NCBI GenBank assembly: GCA_025602905.1
Contig: JAHLKI010000017.1
Coordinates: 248,001-312,000 of the forward strand
Source: Phlyctochytrium arcticum
Lineage: Eukaryota; Chytridiomycota; Chytridiomycetes; Chytridiales; Chytridiaceae
Length of the DNA: 64,000 nucleotides
Direction of reading: 5' to 3'
Position numbers and translations under genes: made by a program. Shown here piece after piece: positions 14,362-25,114 of this stretch (position 1 is its first letter; every line of letters begins with the position of its first letter). The notes beneath the pieces were generated by a model. The model had not been told where the DNA came from, searched no databases, and saw nothing but the letters and a program-made list of their open reading frames with translations.

Positions 14362-16055
14362 TCAATGAGCAGTAGTAGCAGCAGTCGAGAAATGAGGGTG
14401 CTGATGACGACCATGTTGCTGTGGGTGATGATGATGGTAAGTCGGTGCTCCATACGCCAAATACTGTTGTTGTTGTTGCTGTTGCTGCTGGAATGTCGGG
14501 TGCTGTTGGTCTTGTCGTCGACCACCATTATTCCCACCACCCGCCAAATGAGTCCGAAGCATGGCAACCTGCGATTCGAGCGAGTGGAGGAGGCCCTCGG
14601 CATCAGTGGGTGACAAACTACGAATACGCGCCCGGAATCCGTCCAACTCGGGTTGTTGCTCGGCTGCGGTCGGGTACGCCGTAGGGTGAGCAGTCACCGG
14701 CGAGGTCGTCTGATTGACAGGGTACAATGGGGCATCGAATTCGGGCAGAGTGGTTACTCCAGGACTGTCAGGTACATTCGCAACGGGGCTCATGGGCGAC
14801 AGAGGCGGTGATCCAAAGAATCCGGCGGCTCCGTTTGACTGGGATACCGTGGTGGTAGCATCAGTGGAAGAATCCAACGAATGACGTTTGGCTTGCGGTG
14901 GCAATAACTCGACGTTCCGCTCATCTTCATAGGAGCGACGCCGTTTGTTTTGGGATGCAGCATTCTCGGCAGCCGGACTCATGACAAGATGGACACGCGC
15001 AGGGGCACTGAGAGTGGGTGTAGCAGGTGTGGTGGACATTGCAGGGCGTGAAGCTGGCGGCGGTTGTTGAAGATTGACAGTGGGATACACGGGGTACGGT
15101 GCAAGGGTCACGGGCGCCCTCATCAACCCAGTTTGTAGAAGCGGCAAAAGTTGCGGTTGTTGTTGCTGTTGTTGCATAGACTTGTGACGGATATTGGCCG
15201 GCCGGTGAGTCTGATACTGCTTAAAGTACAACCCTAAAAAAAATTGATCAGAACAAAGGACGTAACAAGTTTGCTATAAAAACAAAATGACATACCACAT
15301 GCATTACAAAGAGAATGCTGACGATCGGCTGTTCGGCGCCAGAGAGGAGTTCGGTTGGTGCCGCAATTGTAGCACGTCAAGTTACGGAGGTTTTCACGAA
15401 TCTTTTTACGCTCGGCCTTGGTCAGTTTGGCCATGTCCATTTCGCCCAAACCCGAATTGAAAGGGTGTTGAGTATTGGCATAGTGCTGATTGTCCAATGG
15501 ATAGCCGGGGGCAGGCTGTTGCTGCATCATTGGCCCCGCTTGATGTTGGCCACCGAGCAAGATGTGCGGTACGGGTCCGGCGGGTTGGCGTTTAATCTGT
15601 TGCTGTTGTTGGTCATGGTGGTGTTGCATGACCATGCTCTGAGCCAGCGCAGCTGCGGTGACAGCCGCCGTGGTGCCCATCATTTCCAACTCTTGGCGCG
15701 AAATAGGCATATAGGAGCCTGCAGGCGGTCCATTGGGTCCAGCCATAGAAAAGTTTCCGGCATGAAAAGCCGGGGAAGCCGCCAAAGTCATTCCAGACGC
15801 TGGTGCAGAAGAATTGGTAGTAGGCTCATTGACGTACATTTCTTGTAAAGTCTTGTCAGAAAGCTCGTCAGAGATGGGACCAAAGTGCGCGCCATCGAGG
15901 TTCGTGAGATGATCTGCCGCCAGGGATCCTTGTTGGGGCGATACGGATTGAGAGTCTGACAAAAGTGGGCTGTCCGGGCTGTCGAAAATGGCCATGCTCG
16001 CCCAGTCAAACGTCGCGTTGCCATCAAAGGCCTCTTCAGTCTTCCACGGGTCCAT
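14362..16055 (-). CDS. GATA-type zinc-finger transcription factor
   Basis: Exons 16055-15296 and 15233-14362 give 543 residues. The 62-nt intron (15234-15295, GTATGT...TTTTAG) interrupts the zinc finger within the LCNACG motif. The finger reads CYNCGTNRTPLWRR and then LCNACGLYFKQYQTHRP. Its loop is 18 residues (C-x2-C-x18-C-x2-C), the less common of the two usual fungal spacings. A basic helix (TKAERKKIRENLRN) precedes it. Gln- and His-rich runs flank it on both sides, as is usual for activation regions. It should bind GATA sites in the nucleus. The target pathway cannot be told from sequence. The upstream region has a long leader with no open gene to about 16640. Confidence 0.88.
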
Positions 16056-17382
16056 CTAGTGTCGTTCGAGATGTCAATAGTCGGGAAAAAAGATAAAATA
16101 GATTTGTCGTCACAGAAAATGAAATATTGGTTGGAAAACTTTCAGATTGGAGAGGTAACAGAGGTTGGTTGTTGTGTTGTTGTGCGTGATGTAAGTTGCG
16201 GATTTCGAGGAATTCGAGAGAATCGTGTTCAATGGTAGGTCAGTAATAATGGTGGATTTAGAAGTTGGGGACAATGCCCCGGGTTCAGTCGCAGTCGCAG
16301 CCGACGTGGTCGCCGCTGACGGTAAAGAAAAAGTAAGCCATTGCAACCCGGCGGGGATTGGGAAATGGTGTGGGAAAAGGGGGTTATTAAAATAGGAACG
16401 GTTGCCGACACTGGTCCGCAAATCCCGTTCTAAGCCAAAGCAAGGGAGGGGATCTTCCTCTTCCTTTTTTTCAAAGAATAGAATAGTAGTTTCTCGGCGA
16501 CTGAGACAATAAGCAGCCGACTATTCCAACAGATTGGTGGGATGATCTGTTTGAAAGGTGTTAGCTGATTCTGACAGTTGGGAGTTTCCGAAACGTTCAT
16601 TACCCCGATTGTTCAAGCGGATCCCTCCTCGAGATGTCGCTCCGACCTCTAGCGACAAATAACAGCAGCACACAGATCCGGCAGGTTCCCAGTTCTCAGG
16701 AACTAGTCGATCGCCGAAGCAGATTTAAAAAAAAGTCCAAGGGAGAGAAAACGCTGAAGGTGTTATTTATCATCTTTTGGGCGGCGAAAATGTTTGACGT
16801 CTGCGCAATGTATCCTTTTTGGGCCACCCGGCGGTTCCCGAGGCTCACGTAAGCAGTCCCGTCCCCCCGAAGAGACGCGCCACGAAAACGCGTTACGCGA
16901 ACGGGCGGGCGCTTTCGTGGAGCGTCGAAATTTATTTGTGGGGGACGGAGACTTTCTGCTTTCTGCTTCTGATCTGAGCTTTGAATTAAAGCCTGGGTTG
17001 CCTTGGGTTGAAAAATTGGGATCACGTCCCATTGTGGGCGGGCGGCAGGGGGATACCCCAACCTGGCACCGGGCGGATAACGAACAGGATAACTTTGGAT
17101 AATTCGGATAACGGGCGACGACAAAGAACAAATGTTGTTACGGCGGCGGCGGCGGCGGGGAGAGGCTGGAGAGCTTGGCCAGGGTTATCGGTCGTTTGCG
17201 CTCCCGGCGGACCTCCTTCTCGCTTTGAACCGCATTCTGGGGGAAGTTCTGGCTCAACTGCACCGGGGCTCCGCGGCACCGAACAAACAACTTTGTGGGG
17301 GAACTGAAATTTGGCGGAGAACTCTGTCCCGCAATCAGTTTCAGAACTGGGAAATCAGGTCTCGTTGCCCGTTCAGCCGTTG

Positions 17383-19350
17383 TACTCGAGTATGCATGCA
17401 TCATATGAGCGACGGTGGTTTTGGCCCGGCTCGACGTTTATGCTTCATGGTGGAGAGCGAGTAGGCCCGAGATGTCCGCAAAACCACTTTGAATTCGTTG
17501 ACTCGAGTGTCAACACCTGCCCTGTGCCTGTGTCCCCTGTGCCCGAGTATATGGCTAATCGTATGGCGTGATCAAGCAACCAGTATAGGCCACTCTCGAG
17601 TCAGTCCAGTCATCACCAGAGTCATCAAAATTGAGCCAAACACCGTCCAAACAATCTACCGAATTCTTTGGATTGTTCGAACATTCGCGTTGATCGAACG
17701 TCTGCTCGCGTATGTACAGTGGCCCCCATATGTTACCGTTATGCTGGTGCCCGAGTATCATCCCCTCTCGTCGTTTCAAGCAATAATACGGCAAAGATTA
17801 GACGTGGATCTCTCGATACCCCCGGTCGCAACTACTAGTATCCAGAGTGCGGTCCCTACTCGTACAAGTACATAGCACTCATAATACGCGAGTGGCAGAA
17901 AAGCTGTCGATGGGTGCAACTCAAAATTTTCATTATCGGGCCCTGAATCAGAAGTTGCTGAAAGGGGGCCGCCTTTCTCAGCACAGAGAGCTGGCATGTG
18001 ATGTTGACACGGGCTTTACCGGCTTAACCTGAAATTTTTTTTTCTCACTGGCGAACGGCCAAAGGTACCGTACAGCGGCGTAAGAGTCTTTATTAGGGTA
18101 GCTGTGAAACCGGGCAACTCACTTGGGGTAAAGTTGCAGTTATCAGATATTCGAGTAGATGAATGAGCACGTCATATTGTGGCGGGCAAACGTCTTCCCG
18201 AAAAAAAGTCTTTTGCTTCAACGGCAAAGGATTTACATGATGGGCCCGACATCTATCTTATCTAGGATCTTTACCCATGGATCTTGGTGAACACAGGCTT
18301 TTCCCCCACAGTCGATCTATGGCATCTCGCGAACCCGGTTTACTGGGATACTGTACAGGTACTTGTGCCAGGTGAATCCTTTTACATGGTGGACTGATGT
18401 ATTGTAGGAGCTGGTGCTCATGTAAATGCTTGAAATAATGATGGGGGCCCTGTCCTGTTGCTCTCACTCACGATGCATGGCTTCAGTCTAAACCTGAGTC
18501 TATCATAGATTCGTTTATTCTTGCGTGCGTCGATGTCTGAAAAATAGTTATAGCGGATCCGTCACTGGCGTATTTGTTCCATGCCAATATACGTGAATGC
18601 CGAATCGGGCCTCTCTAAAATCTGGGTAACGTCCTTGACCTCGGTCTCCCACTGCTACACTTTATGTACTCGAGTATGATGCTTTTCAAACTAGTGCCTG
18701 CAAAACTTTCCCACGCCCAACAAAGGCCGGATAAACGGTGAAAATTGTGATGATAAACTTGCAATGGAACTTTTGTGCGGGCACCTTATCTCCGGCGTGA
18801 ATATGTATCCGTTGTCGCTTCCACGCTCGGGATCCAAGAGTACGAGTACTCGAGTACTCGAGTATGCAATATTGTGAGCACCGATGGCTCCAATCCCGAT
18901 AGCTGGAACTTGGTATCTACTCGAATAAGCGAGTGGCAGAAAAGCCTTTTATCTCAATCAGGGGCAAATTAAACTTCCATCAAGGAGTCGAGTACGAGTA
19001 TCCCTGAGCCAGAAGCTGGTCGCCTAAACGGATCAGGCATGTTGTGGTATGATCTTGACGTGAGCATTTACCTGAACTCTTTTTCTTCTCTGGAAAACAA
19101 AAAGTGTTAGGGATTTCTGCACCGCCCAGCCTGTACTCGAGTACGAGTACAAATTCCTGTATCCCATGCCCTGGCGCGCTTTGAATAGCCCAGCTTGACG
19201 GCTCGCCTCAAACTGAGCCGCCCCCAAAAAATCTGAATCCCTGTATGCCCAATGTTTGGGATATAATTCTAGCGAGTTGTCTCTAGTGTATTCCATGCCG
19301 GTATGTTTGCATGAATAGGTCCGTACCGGACTTGTTCATACTCGAGTAGT
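17383..19350. repeat. Dispersed TACTCGAGTA-type short palindromic repeats
   Basis: The motif TACTCGAGTA or a close variant occurs near 17386, 18668, 18843-18863 (tandem), 19133 and 19339, often extended by TACGAGTAC. Partial forms (ACTCGAGT) occur near 17500 and 17592. I noticed no such cluster elsewhere in the window. The core is palindromic, so it could be a protein-binding site or the end of a decayed element. Confidence 0.6.
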
Positions 19351-19890
19351 AACTCAGTAGGAGAAGGGTCTGAACCGTCTGACAAAGCTGATATCTTGGT
19401 TTTGCGACGAGACACCCCCAAGGATAATGCTCGACGCCCATAGTGCTTTCACAGGGAGCCGGAAAAGCTTTCCCGTCACCTACAAATGTCGATCGGTGGT
19501 TGAACACCCACAAGAAAACCCGCCTTTGCAGCTATATATCGATGCATATCGAGTGATGCATTGGAGGGGCTGTTGCCGCAGAGTGATGAGACCTCATTTA
19601 CCATGTACTGTATGCCTAGATCTCTGTATTTCTGCGGTGCGCCGACGTCAGGAATATGATATACAGATGGCGCGTCCATCTACTGCGTATTCCATGCCGG
19701 TATGGTATGACAGTCTGGAATCTATGGATAGATCCTAGAACCTGGCTACGAGTGAGTCCCAGACAAGGTTAATCCATACCTTGGTTTCAGGCCGTGACTG
19801 GTACCGTGAACACCCACATTCTCAAATACTTTCATACTGGTGCCTGCAAACCTTTCCCACGCCCCAACAAATGCCGGAACTGTCATGAGA
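18660..19890 (+). repeat. Diverged direct repeats of unknown element
   Basis: A stretch near 18687-18732 (GTGCCTGCAAAACTTTCCCA and following CGCCCAACAAAGGCCGG) recurs near 19838-19878 with few changes. CCATGCCGGTATG occurs near 19294 and 19694. GAGTGGCAGAAAAGC occurs near 17889 and 18930. No terminal inverted repeats or transposase-like frame could be made out, so this looks like the remains of an old repeat family. Confidence 0.5.
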
Positions 19891-20566
19891 CACTTGTAAA
19901 TGGTCGGGAGTGAAGCCGTCAATGACAATTTCCTCTGGTGTGGGCACTTTCACTTTTTCTCACAGAGGCATTGTCTGCAGGCTCGGAAACCAAGAGTATA
20001 TATGCAAGAGTGGAATAATGAGCACCGACGGAACAAATGAACAACCATTTGCGCAGTAACTTGCCATAATCTTGACGTCTTCCACTTGGGACAAACCTCC
20101 CACAGGGGTTCTTCCCGCCCAAGTTACGCACAATGTCACCAGCAGCAACGAAAAATTTGAGCAAGAACAAAGTCAGGAACAAGTCTGAGCTCAAGCCGCA
20201 GAAGAATGAGCGCCAGGTGCTGCTGCCGAAAGTCAAGGATGATGCCAGTGATTCCTAACGTGGATACCAGTGCAAATACGCAACGGCCAGGAGTTATTTG
20301 ACATACATACCATAATGTCCGTATATCTCATACGATGTCATTCAATCGTTTTTGCGAACTGGTACATGCAGCGATGATCCAAGACACGCTCGCTCGCGTG
20401 AGGTACTTGTGATATAAGGCAGGGTCAACGTCAAGAGTGAGTCCAATTACAATCATGAACAATAACGATACAGTACTACATAAATTTTGGTATGCCACAT
20501 CAATTGGGTATTTTTCTCTTCCTATATGCATAATAATTTCTACCATCGGGCCCCCGAGCGCGTTCT

Positions 20567-21033
20567 CTAACCAGCCATTCCTCCCACCGCGGTCCTCCGA
20601 GCCCTTGCTTGCGGTTTATGTGCCCCATCCACCTTTGCTTCCGCTTTTGGTTGTTCCTCTTTTACATGCTGAGCCGGTGCTGCTGGCGCAGTTGGTTGCT
20701 GCTGAGCGGCTTCTGGTTCCTTATCCCGTCGAAAGAGCAATACGTGCGGTTCTGGGCCGTGGACCATGTAATGCGTCCATCCAAAGCTCTGCTGGACGCC
20801 CAACGCGCGCCATTCGTTTTCGGACATGAGTTGGTTGGGAGGGACGTAGCGGGCAATCTGCTTGGGGAGGGTAACGTGACGGTACTCGTGGGTCGCATCT
20901 GAATAGCGGTTTGAGTAGTAAATGTCATCGCGCTAGAGGTCAAAATGCCAAATCAGTCATTCATTCCGGGATGTGGTAGAAGCTTGGGAAAACTTACATG
21001 CGCGGCAATTTCTTCGGCTCGCTGTTGAGACAT
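20567..21033 (-). CDS. CKS1: Cyclin-dependent kinase regulatory subunit (Cks1/Suc1)
   Basis: Exons 21033-20998 and 20932-20567 encode 133 residues; the intron (20933-20997) is GTAAGT...CTCTAG, phase 0. The mature fold is nearly complete: [20 protein letters not shown], then [17 protein letters not shown] and [12 protein letters not shown], the hallmark Cks sequence with the HxPEPH hinge and phosphate-binding residues. It binds CDK1 and helps multisite phosphorylation. An Ala/Gln/Lys-rich tail of about 45 residues follows the fold, as in several fungal homologues. The neighbour RPL37 is divergent with about 490 bases between the starts. Confidence 0.95.
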
Positions 21034-21524
21034 CTTTCCTTACGCAAGCACGGGCACAACTATGAGATGGGGAGGTATGGGGGAGCAACGCGCCGTGCGA
21101 AAATCTTGGGTGACAAGGCCGTCTTGTAGTGACCTTTTGAGCAGTGCGACGGGTTTCGTTGCGCGTAGGTAGAGAGCTAAAAGACAAGAGGTATATAGAC
21201 GCTTGGGCAAGGCAAGGCAAGATTGGACAGGATTGGCAGGGTGGAGTCTACCGCGTCCGACTGTCAACGTCGGAGCTTCAACGGTGGCGGCACAGTCATC
21301 CGTCCGAACGACAGTCTGTCCAGGCGCTGCGCCTCCACAGCCTCCCAGGCCTGTTGAGGCTGCGCCACGGTGAGCCCTCGCCCGGCCGGGCGCCGCAACA
21401 CCCAGCGAAATCGCCCACGGCCGGAAATCCTCCTTTTTGCGAAACTCAGCACCTATAACCAACACTCGTCGTTGGTTCGGTCGACCCCCACACTTTCTTC
21501 GCTTGACATAACGAGTGAATCGAA
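21034..21524. promoter_or_regulatory. Bidirectional promoter region CKS1 / RPL37
   Basis: Divergent spacing of 491 bases. Short CAAGG repeats (about 21205-21225) and a GC-rich centre (21280-21420) are visible. No open frame here is convincing. Confidence 0.4.
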
Positions 21525-22476
21525 ATGGTACGCAGCAGAAAACGATGGATTTGCGGGATGGATGGATCAAGAAGAATGGCCGGAGCGATGGATGGATGGA
21601 TCACTTTTGGGACATGCGGAAGAATGACTTGAGACATGTGGAATGGCCGACTTTTTTTCTGGACGACTACTGGATATGCCTGGCCGAATGGAACAGTTGA
21701 AGGGTTTTGGCGCTCTGGGGATATTCTTGCAGGCCGAGCGAAGCTATCATGGAATGGGATCTCGTTTCTTGCCGATGTGAAGGACATTTCGACCTGCGAA
21801 TATAGCCAGTGCAGATGCACATGGTTTCATACCCTGGACAATAGACATTGGCGGAGGATTCATGGACTTACAGAGAGGGACTAGTCAAGGCCCCAATGAT
21901 TGCGAGAGGATTACCGCACTCTACGAATCAAGTGAAACTAACTCCAATTTCTTACTTGCATTCTCACAGACCAAGGGTACGCAATCCTTCGGTAAGCGCC
22001 ACACCAAGTCACACACCCTGTGCCGTCGGTGTGGACGTCGTTCTTTCCACAACCAGAAGAAGACTTGCGCTCAGTGCGGATACCCCGCCGCCAAGATCCG
22101 TCACTGTAAGTATCAAAGGACCCCCTTGCGCGAGAAAGCAGTCTGGGAACTCGTGGATGTGCCGTGCTAGGTCATGTACACCCACCGGATTTGAGACGGA
22201 ACCCAGACTGGAGCACGCGATCCTCTACAACGAAAGCTCACATCCCCTTTTCTTCTTCTTCTAGTTGAGTGGAGTGAGAAGTCTAAGCGCAGAAAGACCA
22301 CCGGAACCGGTCGCATGCGTCACTTGAAGAACGTTGCCCGCCGTTTCAAGAACGGTTTCCGTGAGGGTATGTTTCTTGTCTGCCGTGTTTCCAATTCAAA
22401 CATGATTCTCATCCATTTTCGTTCTGTAGGTGCCACCGCCAAGCCCAAGACCAAGGTCGCTGCCGCCTCTTCTTAA
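21525..22476 (+). CDS. RPL37: Large ribosomal subunit protein eL37
   Basis: Exons 21525-21527, 21970-22105, 22265-22366 and 22430-22476 encode 95 residues. The first exon is taken to be only the ATG, followed by a 442-nt intron (GTACGC...CTCACAG); many fungal RPL37 genes have a first intron at or just after the start codon, but the position of this exon is inferred. The body is unmistakable: [20 protein letters not shown], the zinc-binding CRRCG...CAQCG pair, and [20 protein letters not shown]. Intron lengths of 442, 159 and 63 nt show the long-intron habit of ribosomal-protein genes against the 50-65 nt norm here. The protein sits in the 60S subunit near the exit tunnel. Confidence 0.93.
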
Positions 22477-23018
22477 ACTGTCCCATGACCCATGAATCAT
22501 TGTAATTCCGTTGTTACATAAACACCCAACACTGGTTTTGCTTTACATCGGATCGTTTTGATTGTGTTTTGCGCATTGCTGTTGCAATTCTGAAGCTGGT
22601 CGAGAGTGTTCTGTGGATGATGCGCTCGGTGCCTTTGTGGAAGAGGAGAGCACATCCGCTGATATTTACCGGACATATGAGTGTTGCAACTTGTGGAGTA
22701 GAGTAGGATGCTCGGCCCCGTGTGATGTTGCCAGTTGCATCCAGTTCCCAGCGGTGGCTCATCAGATCTTTTCTTAGGGACAGACTGCCAGTTGCTGGAG
22801 CTCGGTCCTGCTCCTTGATTGTTGTTCTGGCGCTGCTCCTGCTTCAGAGAATTTGAACTTGAAGTTTTTGAATCCAAAATCTACAATTCCAGATCACTGA
22901 GATCATCAGATGAAATTTCGGTGGACGAAACTAATTTCATAGCCACCTGGTGAGGTCACGGCGGGGTTTTTGGAGGGCTGTCTGGACGGCTGTTATAAGA
23001 AGCAATTCCAGACAGAGA
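22477..23018. other. Intergenic region RPL37 to RTC5
   Basis: Holds the RPL37 3' end and the RTC5 promoter. A 126-codon frame on the minus strand (22497-22877) is Ser/Asn/Gln-rich and resembles nothing known. No other signal is seen. Confidence 0.4.
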
Positions 23019-25024
23019 ATGGGCCAAACACACTCTGAACATTCTTTGCGCGAGGGAGAGAAAACGGCTGGTTATTCCCCAACGTCCACGACTCAACAGC
23101 GTGACCCAGTCCAAGGGTTGCGAAATGCAGTCAAAATCGATGCCCCGATATCTCGAGCTGTTGCCGTAGTCTTGTCCAAGGGCGGCCAGGATACTTTTGC
23201 GAGCCCACACGCGCCGGTTTCACAGCAGCAGTTTCAAGTATGTTACTCCTACCTTTTGTTCGTACATTGGTCCATACGGTATTGAGCTTGCGTTTTGCAG
23301 GATATTGTCGATTTGCCAAAAAGTCTATCAGATCGCATATATCATATCCAGTGTGCCAGCAAGGCAGGGGTGGACTTGACTGTAACGGATGTGGTATCGC
23401 AACTGACTTCGCTGCTTGAACACGAGTTGCGGGGACAAGCATTGCCAGATGTGCGCGAGTATCAAAAGCTGTTGCTTGGGCAGCGGGATGATGAAGCCTG
23501 GGATCAAAAGGCGGTGCATTCTTTACTGGATGATTTGTCTTCAGCATGGGTTGCAGGGATCATGGGTAAAGATGGCATGCAACCGGAAGATATGAGCGTG
23601 CGCATCAAAGACCTGGTCAGCATCATCTTTACGACCGCATCACCCACCATCACGACCAAGGACCTGGCCAATTGGCTGCATGTGACCATGCCACATACCC
23701 TGGATTTTATTCCAAGGCATATTGCGGGGCATCTTCTTTCGCAGCTCTCTGTTCTCCAGTCAGAAACATCATCACCTTCCCCTCCCGTCTCAAATCCACT
23801 CCTCGAATTTGTCGGCTCATCAGAAATCATCTCCCCGGGCGTGGCATGGATGTTGAGCAACATCCTAGGAAATACTTCCCACTCCACTCCCCCTCGGCGT
23901 GAGCCCGCGCCAGCACTCAATGAAGCAGGCGAAGAGGTATGGACAGCGCAGACTCCACCCCGTTGGGAGGTTTTGTATTCTGCCCGGAAGCATGTACGTT
24001 ATCGTATAAACCATATATCGCAAGTCTCTCAAACTTGAGTTTAGGGTTATAGCATGTATGGAACTTTTGGAAAGGTCATCTTCCAGCATTATTAACATTG
24101 CATGGCCGACTCCTAGGAACCGATTCGAGTATTACACGTTAAAATGTACGCGTTTTGATGGATGTTTTTGTCGCCATGATGTAATGATTTTTTTCTCAGA
24201 TTCAAATCCGACGCTCTTGCTCATCTCGGGATCAACTGATATGAAGAAAAGTTCAGGGAGCAGCAAAAGCGTACCAATCGTAATTGGTGCATACGTATCT
24301 AGGTAAGTCTCCAGGTTTCTTATATCTCAAAGGCCATCTCTCACCCAGAGGACACAGTCCATGGAAGAAGAGCAAACAGTATTGGGGAAACTCAGATACG
24401 ATTCTCTTCCAAGTTGAACCTCGCCCTTCCGTTCACACCGCAGGCACAAAAACTCCCGTCGCATCGAGTGTTAAGGGAAATCCGGTAGTCCCACCTCCTG
24501 GAAGCGAAAACTACTGCTATCTCAATGCCGATGCGATTGGATTCGGGGGCACCGTCAATCATTTTGAGTACGCAAGCGTCCCAACTCGCTACTCCAACGT
24601 ATCTGATTGTCTATATTAGGTTTTGGACAGATTTGAACCGCGCGCGTTTTGGGCCTTCTATTGACGAAAAGGCACCCGGCAGACTTTCAAGTCCGATATT
24701 TGGAGGCTGGAGTGACAATGTTGAGTTTGAGGTCGAGGATGTAGAGGTGCGTGAACTTTCAGAGTCATCAATTCCACCCATTTATTGATTGGCTGATGCT
24801 GCGCAGATTATTGGTCTTGGTTTGTTGGCTATGTTGTGGTTGAAATGTAGCAGTATTAACACAGTGTTCCAGGTACAGCGCACGCGAGCGCGCAGCAGCG
24901 TCGGGAATGGAATGTCGACGCGCGGGCCGCAGAGCGTCGACAGGGCGTCAATGTGAACGATCGGGACGTAGCGCGAACGGTGCTTGCCATGGCTGGCGTT
25001 GTACCAGAAGAACGACCAGAATAA
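23019..25024 (+). CDS. RTC5: TLDc-domain protein, Rtc5-like (V-ATPase regulator), nine exons with two micro-exons
   Basis: Exons: 23019-23237, 23301-23993, 24045-24055 (11 nt), 24117-24145 (29 nt), 24200-24302, 24349-24567, 24620-24746, 24807-24819 (13 nt), 24873-25024; 521 residues, near yeast Rtc5 (567). Every join keeps frame and builds a proper TLDc domain: LYSARKHGYSMNRFEYYTLK, NPTLLLISG, IGAYVS, SPWKKSKQYWGN, IGFGG and VEDVEIIGLG. The C-terminal tail (REWNVDARAAERRQGVNVND) is typical of the group. The protein begins MGQTHS, a good N-myristoylation signal, as in Rtc5. The family binds the V-ATPase and promotes release of its V1 sector at the vacuole; that role here is by homology. The start is the Met preceding this signal; a Met 69 bases upstream would bury it. 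Confidence 0.82.
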
Positions 25025-25114
25025 ATCCCTTTCCTTCATATGGCAACTACCTCTATTAATTTTGTACAAAGCACTATTATGATTACATGGAATGGAAGCA
25101 TTTTTAATCAGCAA

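Larger units (their letters stand above)
16056..20566. other. 4.5-kb gene-poor, repeat-bearing region
   Basis: No frame here shows family resemblance, a convincing exon series or a good start context. 16056-17100 is probably the GATA gene's promoter and leader. From about 17380 to 19960 there are repeated CTCGAG-containing motifs and several diverged direct repeats, which suggests decayed mobile DNA. 19960-20560 shows no repeats or genes I can name. Confidence 0.55.

Noticed and set aside
22497..22877. 126-codon minus-strand frame between RPL37 and RTC5
   Set aside because: Low-complexity sequence in a region expected to be the RPL37 3' end and RTC5 promoter; no homology.
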